From assembly GCA_934435195.1 (NCBI GenBank), contig CAKSAJ010000012.1:1-64000 (forward strand): 64,000 nucleotides of DNA, given 5' to 3'. The stretch comes from an uncultured Schaedlerella sp. Its GTDB lineage: Bacteria > Bacillota > Clostridia > Lachnospirales > Lachnospiraceae. Every line of letters starts with the position of its first letter. Positions within the stretch are counted from its first letter, which is position 1. The notes under the pieces were generated by a model. That model was given only the letters and a program-made list of their open reading frames with translations, searched no databases and was not told where the DNA came from. Shown one piece after another: positions 1 through 8,322 of this stretch. A program made the translations under genes and the position numbers.

Positions 1-44
1 TCACGTATCTTATTAAAATTTTTGATTAATTCGCTGTATGCCAT
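1..44 (-). CDS. Start of a WYL-type transcriptional regulator (partial)
   Basis: Only the first 14 codons are in the window (MAYSELIKNFNKIR), preceded by a perfect GGAGG ribosome-binding site 7 bases upstream of the ATG. This N-terminus is typical, from memory, of Clostridia proteins with an N-terminal helix-turn-helix and a WYL ligand-sensing domain. The rest lies beyond the left edge, so the family call rests on very few residues and is an inference; the reading frame and start are directly visible. Confidence 0.5.
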   Translation of the reverse strand, partial: MAYSELIKNFNKIR

Positions 45-102
45 AGTTTCGCCTCCTAACTTTTCCCGGATTGTATTGATTCAAAATACTTTGGCACTAT
101 AT

Positions 103-225
103 CTATTTATAAAACATGTCATTAAAGAACCGTTCCTCTTTCAGCATCTCCGGAAGATACATGGTAAGCACGTCCATTATTTCTTCCACCACCTTCTGTA
201 ATTTTTTCTTATAGTATATCTCCAT
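103..225 (-). CDS. Small hypothetical ORF, 40 aa
   Basis: The ORF encodes a 40-residue, strongly helical, charged peptide beginning MEIYYKKKLQKVVEE and ending DMFYK. I do not recognise it. Upstream there is only a weak purine stretch (GGAAAAAAG), so translation is uncertain. It lies 58 bases upstream of the WYL-type regulator and reads in the same direction, after the terminator of the flavodoxin operon. It may be a genuine small protein, a leader peptide, or the decayed end of a larger gene. Confidence 0.25.
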   Translation of the reverse strand: MEIYYKKKLQKVVEEIMDVLTMYLPEMLKEERFFNDMFYK

Positions 226-242
226 AATCTACTTTTTTCCAC

Positions 243-281
243 AAAAATAGCTATAAGACTCCATTTTTGAAATCTTATAGC
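243..281 (-). terminator. Terminator of the LysR-linked flavodoxin/cupin operon
   Basis: A 9-bp perfect inverted repeat (arms 250-258 and 273-281, loop of 14) is followed on the minus strand by TATTTTTG. It sits just downstream of the aldo/keto reductase remnant and fits a Rho-independent terminator for that operon. Confidence 0.55.
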
Positions 282-355
282 TTTGCTATTAATGATATTA
301 AGTTGTTGTTCAATATTTGGATTACCAACGGATTGTCAGATCGTTGTTAAATTTC

Positions 356-582
356 TTACATCTTTCCACCATAAACTGGGAAGATTCCACTGTCACCATA
401 GCTCTTAATTTTCTTAAAATTCTTTAACAGTTCCATGTCTTCAGCACTAATTTCAAAATCTAGTTGGGCATTACTCTTCATATGTTCGGGATTACTTGTT
501 TTTGGCAGCGAAATTGCTCCAAGCTGAAGCGTATATCTGGAATTTTCACTCCATTATTCAATACAATACTGTTATCAAACAT
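356..582 (-). pseudogene. Aldo/keto reductase remnant with internal deletion
   Basis: The first codons read MFDNSIVLNNGVKIPD, a classical aldo/keto reductase N-terminus. This runs straight into an out-of-frame C-terminal end of the same family: LQLGAISLPKTSNPEHMK, then DFEISAEDMELLKNF, then the terminal YGGKM before the stop at 356. About 200 residues of the barrel, including the catalytic Tyr/Lys region, are missing, and the first frame stops after 34 codons. The start at 582 is only 14 bases after the CMD/cupin gene, so this was the last gene of that operon. An internal deletion plus frameshift is the simplest explanation. The two halves are visible directly; the family call is from motif knowledge. 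Confidence 0.8.
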
Positions 583-595
583 TTCATTCACCTGC

Positions 596-1363
596 TTATT
601 TTAATTTCCCATATTCTTCATCACTTACCGGTTCAAGCCATTCATTAGAACCATTTTCGCCCGGAACCTCTATTGCCAGATGTGAAAACCATTCATCCGG
701 TGCGGCTCCATGCCAGTGCTTAACACCTGTAGGAATATTGATGCAGTCACCTGGCTTCATTTCTATAGCTTCTTTACCTTCTTCCTGATAATATCCTCTT
801 CCGGCAACACATACCAGAATCTGTCCGCCTCCACTTTTTGCATGATGGATATGCCAGTTATTTCTGCATCCAGGTTCAAATGTCACATTGAAAATCCCAA
901 CCTGAGAAGTTGAAATCGGTGCAAGAAAACTTCTGCCGGAAAAATACTGTGCAAAGCCATCATTTGGTGCACCAATTGGGAATACCATCTCTTTTGCATG
1001 CGCCCGCATTGCTTCCTCTTCGTATGGTAAATCTCCTTCTCCTGCCTCCCACACTTCCTTTGCAAGATTAAAAACAGCCCATGCTTTTGGCCATCCTGCA
1101 TAAAATGCGACATGTGTGATCACTGCAGCAATCTCTTTTTGTGTCACACCATGATTTTTTGCATTTTGAAGATGATATTTTAAAGAAGAATCCGTAATTC
1201 CGGAAGCCATCAGAGCAACCACTGTAATGATACTTCTTGTTTTTATATCGATATCCTGGTTGTTCCAGTTTTCACCGAAAAGCACGTCATCATTAAAATG
1301 TGCAAACTCCGGTGCAAATTCACCAAGTGCATTTTTTCCTGCTGTCTGAATTATCTTTTCCAT
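596..1363 (-). CDS. Carboxymuconolactone decarboxylase-like / cupin fusion protein
   Basis: 255 aa. Residues about 30-110 form a carboxymuconolactone decarboxylase (CMD, AhpD-like) domain, with the helical stretch ending HVAFYAGWPKAWAV. It has no CxxC, so it is not a peroxidase of the classical AhpD type. Residues about 145-235 form a cupin barrel with a likely metal site in NNWHIHH and the later KHWHG. The start has a good GGAGG. It is the second intact gene after flavodoxin in the operon and precedes the wrecked aldo/keto reductase. Such CMD-cupin, flavodoxin, reductase, LysR sets are common in gut Firmicutes and are usually assigned to redox or quinone/aldehyde detoxification; the substrate is unknown. 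Confidence 0.85.
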   Translation of the reverse strand: MEKIIQTAGKNALGEFAPEFAHFNDDVLFGENWNNQDIDIKTRSIITVVALMASGITDSSLKYHLQNAKNHGVTQKEIAAVITHVAFYAGWPKAWAVFNLAKEVWEAGEGDLPYEEEAMRAHAKEMVFPIGAPNDGFAQYFSGRSFLAPISTSQVGIFNVTFEPGCRNNWHIHHAKSGGGQILVCVAGRGYYQEEGKEAIEMKPGDCINIPTGVKHWHGAAPDEWFSHLAIEVPGENGSNEWLEPVSDEEYGKLK

Positions 1364-1391
1364 ATTCTGTATACCTCCATAGCACTATTAT

Positions 1392-1862
1392 TTATAAAGA
1401 TTTTACCCACTCACTGATTTCCTGTTTCGTTCCACGATTTAACAGGCTGCCTTCTGTGATAACTGCATCTGGTGCGGACGGTTGCAATTCCTTTATAGTA
1501 TTACCGAATCCACTTCCACCGGATGTTGCAAAAAGCACGATCTTTTTATCACTGAAATCATAGGCTTCCAAAAATGTATTGACAATTGTCGGAGCCACAT
1601 ACCACCAGATAGGGAATCCTAAAAGTATCTCGTCATAAGAACTCATATCCATCTCGTTCTTCATAATCTCAGGTCTGTATTTCTTATCACTCATTTCCAC
1701 ACTGCTTCGGGATTTTTTATCCATCCAGTCAAGATCCGCCTTTGTATATGGAACTTTCGGCTCAATCTCAAATAAATCTGCTTTTACTTCCTCTGCAATC
1801 ATCTCTGCTACTTTTTTTGTTGTTCCGCTTGCACTGAAAAATGCCACTAATTTTTTACTCAT
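1392..1862 (-). CDS. Flavodoxin
   Basis: 156 aa, a single flavodoxin domain. The FMN-phosphate loop is FFSASGTTKKVAE near residue 8, followed by the flavodoxin signature around residue 80 (DEILLGFPIWWYVAPTIV) and a third FMN-contacting loop (FATSGGSGFGNT). It is a cytosolic electron carrier, probably feeding reductases encoded in the same operon. It lies 28 bases upstream of the CMD/cupin gene and downstream of the LysR gene, from which it is separated by a large hairpin. Confidence 0.9.
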   Translation of the reverse strand: MSKKLVAFFSASGTTKKVAEMIAEEVKADLFEIEPKVPYTKADLDWMDKKSRSSVEMSDKKYRPEIMKNEMDMSSYDEILLGFPIWWYVAPTIVNTFLEAYDFSDKKIVLFATSGGSGFGNTIKELQPSAPDAVITEGSLLNRGTKQEISEWVKSL

Positions 1863-1898
1863 AATAAAAGGACCCTTTCTTTGCGAATTTCTCGCATA

Positions 1899-1942
1899 AA
1901 AATAGATGTATAAGATTTGATTTTCTCTTATACATCTATTTT
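1899..1942. terminator. Perfect 17-bp hairpin between LysR gene and flavodoxin gene
   Basis: Arms 1899-1915 and 1926-1942 are perfectly complementary with a 10-base loop. The stem is AT-rich and ends in runs of A and T on both strands. On the minus strand it follows the LysR gene and can act as its terminator. It lies in the leader of the flavodoxin operon, so it could also be an operator or attenuation element. Confidence 0.5.
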
Positions 1943-1994
1943 ATACCTCATTATTTTATTATGTCTAATGCTTATATCGAATCTTCTTCTATGC

Positions 1995-2867
1995 CTAAAA
2001 AGCATTTATTTCTTCTATCATTTTACTGACTGCCAGAGAATATGGGATGTTTCGCCTCCAGGCAATCACAGTGCTTGTCGTGATTTCAGGAGAAATTCTT
2101 CGCTGTACAAGAATATCCTCTCGCCAATACTTTGCAGCTCCCTCGATCGATATCGGATACCCCAGTCCATTTGCCGCCATTACTCCTGCATTGGTTCCAA
2201 GATTGCTTGTAAAAGCGATCTGCAGTTTCAAAAAATCTTTTCCAAACCAATTAGCAAGTTCACTTTGAACATTCACTCTTTCGGGCAGGATCAACGGTTT
2301 TCCAATGAGATCTTCCTTTTTTATAAACTCTTTTTCAGCCAGTGGATCATCCGGCCGCATTCCAACACACCAGTGATCGCAGTCTGTGATCCGGATATAA
2401 TCCAGCCCTTCCGTGTCCACCGGCTCCAGGAATAATGCAATGTCTACAAGTCCTTTGTTCATCATCTCATACACTGCATCTGCTGTTGCAGTATGCAACA
2501 CAATCTGAACAAGCGGATATTTTTCTTTATATGTTTTACATATCTTCGCCAATGTCTCCACTGCCGCAAATTCACCGCATCCAATGGTTATCGTGCCCTC
2601 TACAACCTCTTCTTTTCCTTTCAGTTCCTCAAGTGTCCTTTCCTCAAGATTAAGAATCTCCAGAGCTCGCCTTTTTAATAGAATCCCCTCATCAGTGAGC
2701 GATATCTTCTTCCCGCTTCGAATAAATAATGTTATTCCAAGCTTCTCTTCAAATGCCGCCATCTGTCTTGATAACGTTGGCTGTGTAATATGCAATTGTT
2801 CTGCTGCTTTTGTAAAGCTCTGTTCTTTTGCTACTGTCAGAAAATAGCGTAATAGTCTTAATTCCAT
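1995..2867 (-). CDS. LysR family transcriptional regulator
   Basis: 290 aa of normal LysR length. The N-terminal winged helix-turn-helix spans residues 1-60 (MELRLLRYFLTVAKEQSFTK, then AAEQLHITQPTLSRQM). It is followed by the linker helix and an effector-binding domain from about residue 90 (VEGTITIGCGEFAAVETLAK). It lies upstream of and on the same strand as the flavodoxin, CMD/cupin, aldo/keto reductase operon, which it probably controls. The effector is unknown. Confidence 0.92.
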   Translation of the reverse strand: MELRLLRYFLTVAKEQSFTKAAEQLHITQPTLSRQMAAFEEKLGITLFIRSGKKISLTDEGILLKRRALEILNLEERTLEELKGKEEVVEGTITIGCGEFAAVETLAKICKTYKEKYPLVQIVLHTATADAVYEMMNKGLVDIALFLEPVDTEGLDYIRITDCDHWCVGMRPDDPLAEKEFIKKEDLIGKPLILPERVNVQSELANWFGKDFLKLQIAFTSNLGTNAGVMAANGLGYPISIEGAAKYWREDILVQRRISPEITTSTVIAWRRNIPYSLAVSKMIEEINAF

Positions 2868-2901
2868 GTTTTTTTATTCCTGCTTTTTTGTTGTAACTAT
2901 T

Positions 2902-3018
2902 CTAATTTCTTGCATAACTGTTTATTTTTATACATATACGTATCTGCATCATCCAATAACATCTGCATTGTACACAACATATCATCGGAGGATAATGCCC
3001 ATCCTGATATCTCAATCC
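2902..3018 (-). pseudogene. Tail of a diguanylate cyclase (GGDEF) gene
   Basis: Reading leftwards from about 3018 to a TAG at 2902 gives EISGWALSSDDM, then LLDDADTYMYKNKQL. This matches the end of GGDEF domains, where a conserved ADxxMYxxK motif follows the last strand. No GGDEF motif or upstream part remains and there is no start codon with a ribosome site, so this is the decayed 3' end of a lost gene. The assignment rests on one short motif. Confidence 0.4.
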
Positions 3019-3052
3019 AAGAAGAATATCATCCAAATATTTAATTAATTCA

Positions 3053-3526
3053 TCATTTTGGTTTCTTTCTTTTTCCTGTGATTTTTTCTACCTCCAGAAC
3101 ATATACGAGTGTTCTGGAAATCGCTGCAGGATTAAAGTAAACATCTTTTCCCATATGATAATGAGACATAATTTTCTTTAATGCATCCATCTTTTCTTCA
3201 TCACTAAGAATTCTGATTTGTCCCCTGCCAATCACACTTTCATATGCCATTGTACAATAACCTTTTTCCTCAAAATACTGAAGCTGATGTTTGCAGTCCA
3301 TCTCAAATGATACTCTGTTATCCTTTTTAATAAGATCCACTTTATAACCTTCCAGTGCACTGTGAAAATACAGATTTATTTTTCCATCAACCATTTCCAT
3401 TCCAAAATTCAATGGTAAAATATACGGATATCCATTATCATTCAGTGCCAATCTGCAAACATCACATTTTTTCATAACTTCTATTATTTCATTGAACTCT
3501 GATATTTCTCTGTTTCTCTGTCTCAT
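3053..3526 (-). CDS. Pyridoxamine 5'-phosphate oxidase-like flavoprotein (Nim-type)
   Basis: 157 aa, a split-barrel FMN-binding fold. The diagnostic features are the N-terminal CDVCRLALNDNGYPYILPLN strand pair, the FHSALEGYKVDLIKKDNRVS loop that binds the FMN phosphate, and the later SVIGRGQIRIL. The family includes NimA-like 5-nitroimidazole reductases and many pyridoxamine-oxidase-like proteins of unknown substrate. A GAGG ribosome site lies upstream of the ATG. It stands alone between the GGDEF remnant and the dipeptidase gene. Confidence 0.85.
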   Translation of the reverse strand: MRQRNREISEFNEIIEVMKKCDVCRLALNDNGYPYILPLNFGMEMVDGKINLYFHSALEGYKVDLIKKDNRVSFEMDCKHQLQYFEEKGYCTMAYESVIGRGQIRILSDEEKMDALKKIMSHYHMGKDVYFNPAAISRTLVYVLEVEKITGKRKKPK

Positions 3527-3597
3527 ATTTTTATTCTACCTCTCAGGCAAACTAATCCGTATTATTGTGGCAATTCTATTTTACTTTCGAAGAAGAT

Positions 3598-3643
3598 GAT
3601 GTTAGAAGCACCAGCCAACTAAATGACTGATGCTTCTAACATC
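3598..3643. terminator. 13-bp hairpin downstream of the dipeptidase gene
   Basis: Arms 3598-3610 and 3631-3643 are perfectly complementary with a 20-base loop. The hairpin lies 8 bases past the stop of the isoaspartyl dipeptidase gene. No clear T-run follows on the minus strand, so the terminator role is inferred from position and stem strength. Confidence 0.5.
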
Positions 3644-3651
3644 AATATACT

Positions 3652-4803
3652 TTATTTTGTATAAACTGTATTCCCTTTTGCAATTACTTCAACAAGCTGA
3701 AGTTCCTGGTCAAGAATACAAAGATCAGCATCATAGCCTTCTTCAACCTTACCTTTTCCTTTAAGACGAAGAATATCTGCTGGATTAGATGTAATTGTAG
3801 AAATAGCTATTTCTAAAGGAATTTCTGTTTTAAATACACATTCCTTTACTTCCTTCAGAAGGCAGCTGGACTGTCCAACGCCCATTCCAAGGAATTCGCC
3901 ATCACTACTGTACATCGGAAGGCTTCCCTGTCCATCAGAAGAAATTGTCATGCGGTCAGGATTTACTCCTGCATCTAACATCCGTTTGATACCATTACAT
4001 ACACGTACCTCATCACAGATAGTTTCCCAATAATCAATATCTTCATTTCCGGTAAAGTCTACTGCTCCGCCTTTCAGCGCATACTCAATCGACTTGCCAA
4101 AAAGCATCTCATTTCGATTGATATGTGTTGGCAGTATTTGAGAAGCCGGTATCTCTGTCTCATCTACTACTCGTTCAATAAGATCTAAGCATCTCGGACT
4201 GTCGCCAAGATGAACATTTACAATACCAGCTTTCCCGGAAAGAACACCACCAAGTCTTGTATCCGCAACGACACGTGCAAATTCCTCAAAAGTCGGCTGT
4301 GAAGAACGATGATCAGAGATTGCGATTTCTCCAGTTCCAATGATTTCCTGAATCATCATAATATCTTTCACAATACTGTCAGTCAACGTGTGAACCGGAA
4401 TCTGATAACTGCCTGTATAACAGTATGCAGACATTCCCTGCTCATTCAATCCTTTTGTCTTTGCAACCAGTGCACACATATCACGACCGATTCCATCTGT
4501 TCCAAGGCAGCCAACAACTGTTGTTACTCCAAACTTCGTAAGTCCTTCCATAGTTGCTTCCGGAGTACGATTGGCGAATCCACCTTCGCCACCGCCTCCG
4601 AGTACATGAACATGACTATCAATGAATCCCGGAGTTAAAAGTAACCCCTCTCCATTGATCATTTCTGCCTCAGAAAGAAATCCGTCTGCGGATATAGAAC
4701 CTGCATCTTTAATCTTAACAATCTTATCATTGATTGTAAGTACATCTTTTTTCCCCAGATGCTGTGGGGCATAAACATCAATATTCTGAATTAATTTCAT
4801 CAT
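3652..4803 (-). CDS. iadA: Isoaspartyl dipeptidase (beta-aspartyl peptidase)
   Basis: 383 aa, close to the usual length of about 390. It is an amidohydrolase with a binuclear metal site: FIDSHVHVLGGGGEGGF near residue 60 supplies the first histidines, GIVNVHLGDS and LPTHINRNE the next ones, and ISSDGQGSLP the catalytic aspartate. The GGGGEGG stretch is typical of IadA. It hydrolyses isoaspartyl (beta-Asp) dipeptides from damaged proteins in the cytosol. It lies 29 bases downstream of a YfcC-type transporter gene, and the pair probably forms an operon for uptake and use of isopeptides or amino acids. Confidence 0.93.
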   Translation of the reverse strand: MMKLIQNIDVYAPQHLGKKDVLTINDKIVKIKDAGSISADGFLSEAEMINGEGLLLTPGFIDSHVHVLGGGGEGGFANRTPEATMEGLTKFGVTTVVGCLGTDGIGRDMCALVAKTKGLNEQGMSAYCYTGSYQIPVHTLTDSIVKDIMMIQEIIGTGEIAISDHRSSQPTFEEFARVVADTRLGGVLSGKAGIVNVHLGDSPRCLDLIERVVDETEIPASQILPTHINRNEMLFGKSIEYALKGGAVDFTGNEDIDYWETICDEVRVCNGIKRMLDAGVNPDRMTISSDGQGSLPMYSSDGEFLGMGVGQSSCLLKEVKECVFKTEIPLEIAISTITSNPADILRLKGKGKVEEGYDADLCILDQELQLVEVIAKGNTVYTK

Positions 4804-4832
4804 AAATCACTCCCAATTATCAGATGCATGTT

Positions 4833-6353
4833 TTAGAATCCAATTCCAACTGCAATAAGAATTGTAATGATTGCACCAATCATTAAGACGCCAAGGAATT
4901 TCCACATGAATTTAATCCAGTTAGACCACTCAATCTTTGCAATTGCAAGAGATCCGATCAGACATCCGGATGTAGGAACAATCAGGTTTGTAAATGCATC
5001 ACCAAGCTGGAATGCAACTACAGCGGTCTGACGTGAAACACCTAACAGGTCTGACAGTGGAGCCATGATCGGCATTGTGATCGCAGCCTGTCCTGTTCCG
5101 GATACAACGAAGAAGTTGAATACGGACTGGAACAGATACATAAGTACTGCTGCAACTGCTCCGGAAACTCCAGACAGTGCATTTGAAATATTATACATAA
5201 TTGTATTGATAACTGTAGGTGTTGTCGGATCAGATCCACCAAGAACCTGCATGATACCCTGAGCCATAGCAACAACAAGCGCTGCACCGATCAGGTCTTT
5301 TGCTCCATCTTTGAAAGAAGTTGCAATATCATTCAATCTCATATCGTTCAGCTTAAAGATAACTCCAATCACACCGGAAACAATTCCCATAATGAAGAAC
5401 TGTGTAGCAATCTCTGGCATGTAGTATCCTTGAGTCATAACTCCCCAAATTACCCATACTACTGTAGCAGCCAGTGTCAGAAGAACTAAAATGTGTCCAA
5501 GACCAAATGAATGTCCTTCGTCAATTCCTGTTTTTTCATTCTGCTCACGGAAATATGCATCCGTCTTATATGCGATTGAGATTGTCGGAGTCTTTTTGAT
5601 CTTTGATGCATAGAACATAGTCATTCCACAGCCGAGTGCTGTAAATACTACCCACATTACCATACGGAATCCTGCTCCGGAGAATACGTCAATACCTGCA
5701 ATACCCTGTGCAATACCTACAGAGAATGGATTCATCCAAGATGAACCGAAACCAATCTGTGTTGCAACATAAGTAACAAGAACTGCGATAACTGAATCAT
5801 ATCCAACTGCTACAAACAACGGACAAAGAATCATAGTAAACGGAAGTGCTTCTTCTCCCATTCCAAAAACTGCTCCACCAAGAGAAAACAGTACGAAAAG
5901 TATCGGAATCAGCAGTTTTTCTGCTCCCTTTGCCTTACGGATCAATCCAATCAATCCGGATTCAATCGCACCTGTACGGATCATGATACCGAATGCACCA
6001 CCTACTACCATAAGGAATGCGATAATCTCGATTGCAGAACTGCTTACGATTCCGTTATACATATAGTTGAAGAATCCTGTTCCACCATCTCCACTAAAGA
6101 GTGCTACTCCTTCTGTTACTACATTTCCTGCATCATCTGTCAGATACTGGAAACTTCCGTCTTTGATTACTGTACGGGTTTTCTCAACACCATTGATCAT
6201 GTACGAAATATCCTGTGTTTCGTAAAATCCCTTTGGTACAAGGAAAGTCAGAAGTGCTGCGACAACAACTACTAAAAAGATAATAATGTAGGTGTCAGGC
6301 ACTTGAAATCCCTTGTTAAAAGACTTTAACCCTTTTCCTTCTTTTTTGCTCAT
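4833..6353 (-). CDS. YfcC family membrane transporter
   Basis: 506 aa, with about 12 predicted hydrophobic segments starting at residue 20 (VPDTYIIIFLVVVVAALLTF). It matches the YfcC/DcuC-like superfamily, with conserved glycine-rich stretches such as GGAFGIMIRTGAIE, FGMGEEALPFTMI and QIGFGSSWMNPFSV. These are inner-membrane carriers proposed for amino acids, peptides or dicarboxylates; the substrate is unproven. Partnership with isoaspartyl dipeptidase suggests an Asp-containing dipeptide or a related amino acid. The start has GGGAGGG upstream. Confidence 0.88.
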   Translation of the reverse strand: MSKKEGKGLKSFNKGFQVPDTYIIIFLVVVVAALLTFLVPKGFYETQDISYMINGVEKTRTVIKDGSFQYLTDDAGNVVTEGVALFSGDGGTGFFNYMYNGIVSSSAIEIIAFLMVVGGAFGIMIRTGAIESGLIGLIRKAKGAEKLLIPILFVLFSLGGAVFGMGEEALPFTMILCPLFVAVGYDSVIAVLVTYVATQIGFGSSWMNPFSVGIAQGIAGIDVFSGAGFRMVMWVVFTALGCGMTMFYASKIKKTPTISIAYKTDAYFREQNEKTGIDEGHSFGLGHILVLLTLAATVVWVIWGVMTQGYYMPEIATQFFIMGIVSGVIGVIFKLNDMRLNDIATSFKDGAKDLIGAALVVAMAQGIMQVLGGSDPTTPTVINTIMYNISNALSGVSGAVAAVLMYLFQSVFNFFVVSGTGQAAITMPIMAPLSDLLGVSRQTAVVAFQLGDAFTNLIVPTSGCLIGSLAIAKIEWSNWIKFMWKFLGVLMIGAIITILIAVGIGF

Positions 6354-6500
6354 TTTGAGTCCCTCCCATTTTTGATATACTGTATCAGTGTACCATAGAA
6401 TGCTTAAAATCTAACTAAAAATTTACATATTTTATCAATTTTATGGGATTTTCCTGTATTTTTATACACCAAAAGATGGGATTTGGCTCTATAAAGCGAT

Positions 6501-7418
6501 TTACTCTTTCGGATTATCTCCATACCGATAAGGTACTGTGGCCGCCGGAACAACCGCCGAAGCCGGTTCTGTATGTATATCCTGATCATCAAAAAAGATA
6601 TGTGCCCCAAATGCCGCAAGTACTTCTGTCTTGCTGACTCCACCAAGGAAAAATGCCTCATTAATGGATACACCCCAATTGCGGAGTGTTTTTACTGCAC
6701 GTTCATGCGCAGGAGCATTTCTTGATGTGACAAGTGCTGTTCGGATCGGCTGAATATCTTTTTCTTTAAACATCTGCTGCACATAAGACAGTTTTGTCAG
6801 GAAGTTAGCAAAAGGACCTTTCGCCATCGGCGTGTTCGCATTTGCTTTCTCATGCTCTTCAAATGCCTGTATTCCATTCTTCTGGAAAATCTTTTCAGAT
6901 TCAGCAGAAAATAGTACTGCATCTCCGTCAAAAGCAATACGGATCTGATCAATCTTTTGCTTCGGATCAGCATGTGCTTCACCTGTAAGAATACGGCCTG
7001 CTGCAATCCCATCATCAATTGCCGACTGTACATCATCTGAATTTGCCGACAAAAACAAGTCTGTCTTAAAAGCCTTTAAATAAGGAGCTATTTCTGCACC
7101 GCTTGTCAGCGTAGCTCTCGTAATATCCAAACCATAATATTGTATCGAATTAAAAATACGAAGGCATGTATTTGCATTATTCCGTGACATAATAATCACT
7201 TCCACCAGTCTTCCCAATTCTGTATTATTCAGCTCTAAAAATGCTTTGATCAATTGAAATGCTGCACCCTTTTGAAGAATCTCATTCTCATGTGCTACCT
7301 GATAAGCTTCATATGCTTCAACACCTTGTTCTTCAAATATTTTATTCTCCTGTTCAAGATTAAATAAGGCTCTTGAACTAATCCCTATTACAAGAGGTTT
7401 TGATAAATCATATGGCAT
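6501..7418 (-). CDS. 5'-nucleotidase (cytosolic cN-I type)
   Basis: 305 aa. It matches the 5-nucleotidase family related to eukaryotic cN-I: the N-terminus KPLVIGISSRALFNLE, the middle ISRNNANT-type motif (here IIMSRNNANTCLRIFNS), QIRIAFDGDAVLF, then ALVTSRNAPAHERAVKTLR, and HIFFDDQDIH near the C-terminus. It should dephosphorylate nucleoside 5'-monophosphates in the cytosol. It is a single gene with GGAGG before the ATG and precedes the YfcC gene by about 150 bases. Confidence 0.9.
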   Translation of the reverse strand: MPYDLSKPLVIGISSRALFNLEQENKIFEEQGVEAYEAYQVAHENEILQKGAAFQLIKAFLELNNTELGRLVEVIIMSRNNANTCLRIFNSIQYYGLDITRATLTSGAEIAPYLKAFKTDLFLSANSDDVQSAIDDGIAAGRILTGEAHADPKQKIDQIRIAFDGDAVLFSAESEKIFQKNGIQAFEEHEKANANTPMAKGPFANFLTKLSYVQQMFKEKDIQPIRTALVTSRNAPAHERAVKTLRNWGVSINEAFFLGGVSKTEVLAAFGAHIFFDDQDIHTEPASAVVPAATVPYRYGDNPKE

Positions 7419-7554
7419 ATTTCATCGCCTCCGATCAAGAAAAGAATTACCTGTCACTCACATCTTTCTTAAATTATATGTTTCCATCTTATTAGACACA
7501 AGTAAAAATATAGATTATTTTTCATTAACCATTAAATATCAACAAATTTCCCGC

Positions 7555-8322
7555 CTATCTTTTAAATTCTACTGCATGTTTTCTCTTCCACAACGGAAAT
7601 AAGTTACGCTGACATACGTAATTCTTTCGTTCATCTATCGCAATCGCATGAAAGAATGTCTTCCACATATCCGTATACTCATCTTCATAATCTTCTGTCT
7701 TTCTCAATGTCTGAAATTCTTCATCCGTCAGATAGCGGAGATAATTCTCTCCGTCTTTTGGATGAACACAAGCTGTTTTACGATTATCATCTATAATCAT
7801 CCAATATTCTGAAGGCATACGATCTGCAAAATGTCTGCCTACCATCATAATGACATCACTTTTCGGCTCTAGATGACTGACATAAACATTACTTGAGTTC
7901 AACCGTTCAAATCGCGCAAACTCTCTGAAATGATGGCTTTCATTGGACACTTTACGACGCAATTCCAGTATCCGCATCACATACGGATTCGTATATTGCT
8001 GTAGTACACTCTCTCCAGTTTTGAATCCGACACGAAGAAAATTATAAATTGCCTGCAGTGCATCTTCCTCGACAGACAAAGTCGCCAGATAGATATTCAG
8101 ATATGCTTCATCCGAAATATCTCTCCGGATCGAGCGAATTACTTTTTCTGCTTTGGAAAGATCTTGTTCTATATGAATATATTCATCAAATATCGTTTGC
8201 TGAAATACTGGTTCTTTCTTTAATTGTATCTGGTCGTGACCAATCTGCAAAGCTTCAGACCATGCATCATAGATACAGGTCATGATATCTTCCAAACGGT
8301 CTTTACAAGTAAAAATCTTCAT
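7555..8322 (-). CDS. Putative DNA metabolism/repair protein (TIGR03915 type, DUF4130)
   Basis: 255 aa. It is recognised by its N-terminus KIFTCKDRLEDIMTCIYDAW and the middle and C-terminal stretches ESHHFREFARFERL, YVSHLEPKSDVIMMVGRHFADRMP and WMIIDDNRKTACVH, which are typical of the family always paired with a radical-SAM protein. The start is taken at the third codon of the longest frame because its ATG overlaps the stop of the upstream gene as TAATG and has GGAGT 7 bases upstream. The function is unproven; a role in repairing or processing modified DNA bases is inferred from the partner. Confidence 0.85.
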   Translation of the reverse strand: MKIFTCKDRLEDIMTCIYDAWSEALQIGHDQIQLKKEPVFQQTIFDEYIHIEQDLSKAEKVIRSIRRDISDEAYLNIYLATLSVEEDALQAIYNFLRVGFKTGESVLQQYTNPYVMRILELRRKVSNESHHFREFARFERLNSSNVYVSHLEPKSDVIMMVGRHFADRMPSEYWMIIDDNRKTACVHPKDGENYLRYLTDEEFQTLRKTEDYEDEYTDMWKTFFHAIAIDERKNYVCQRNLFPLWKRKHAVEFKR

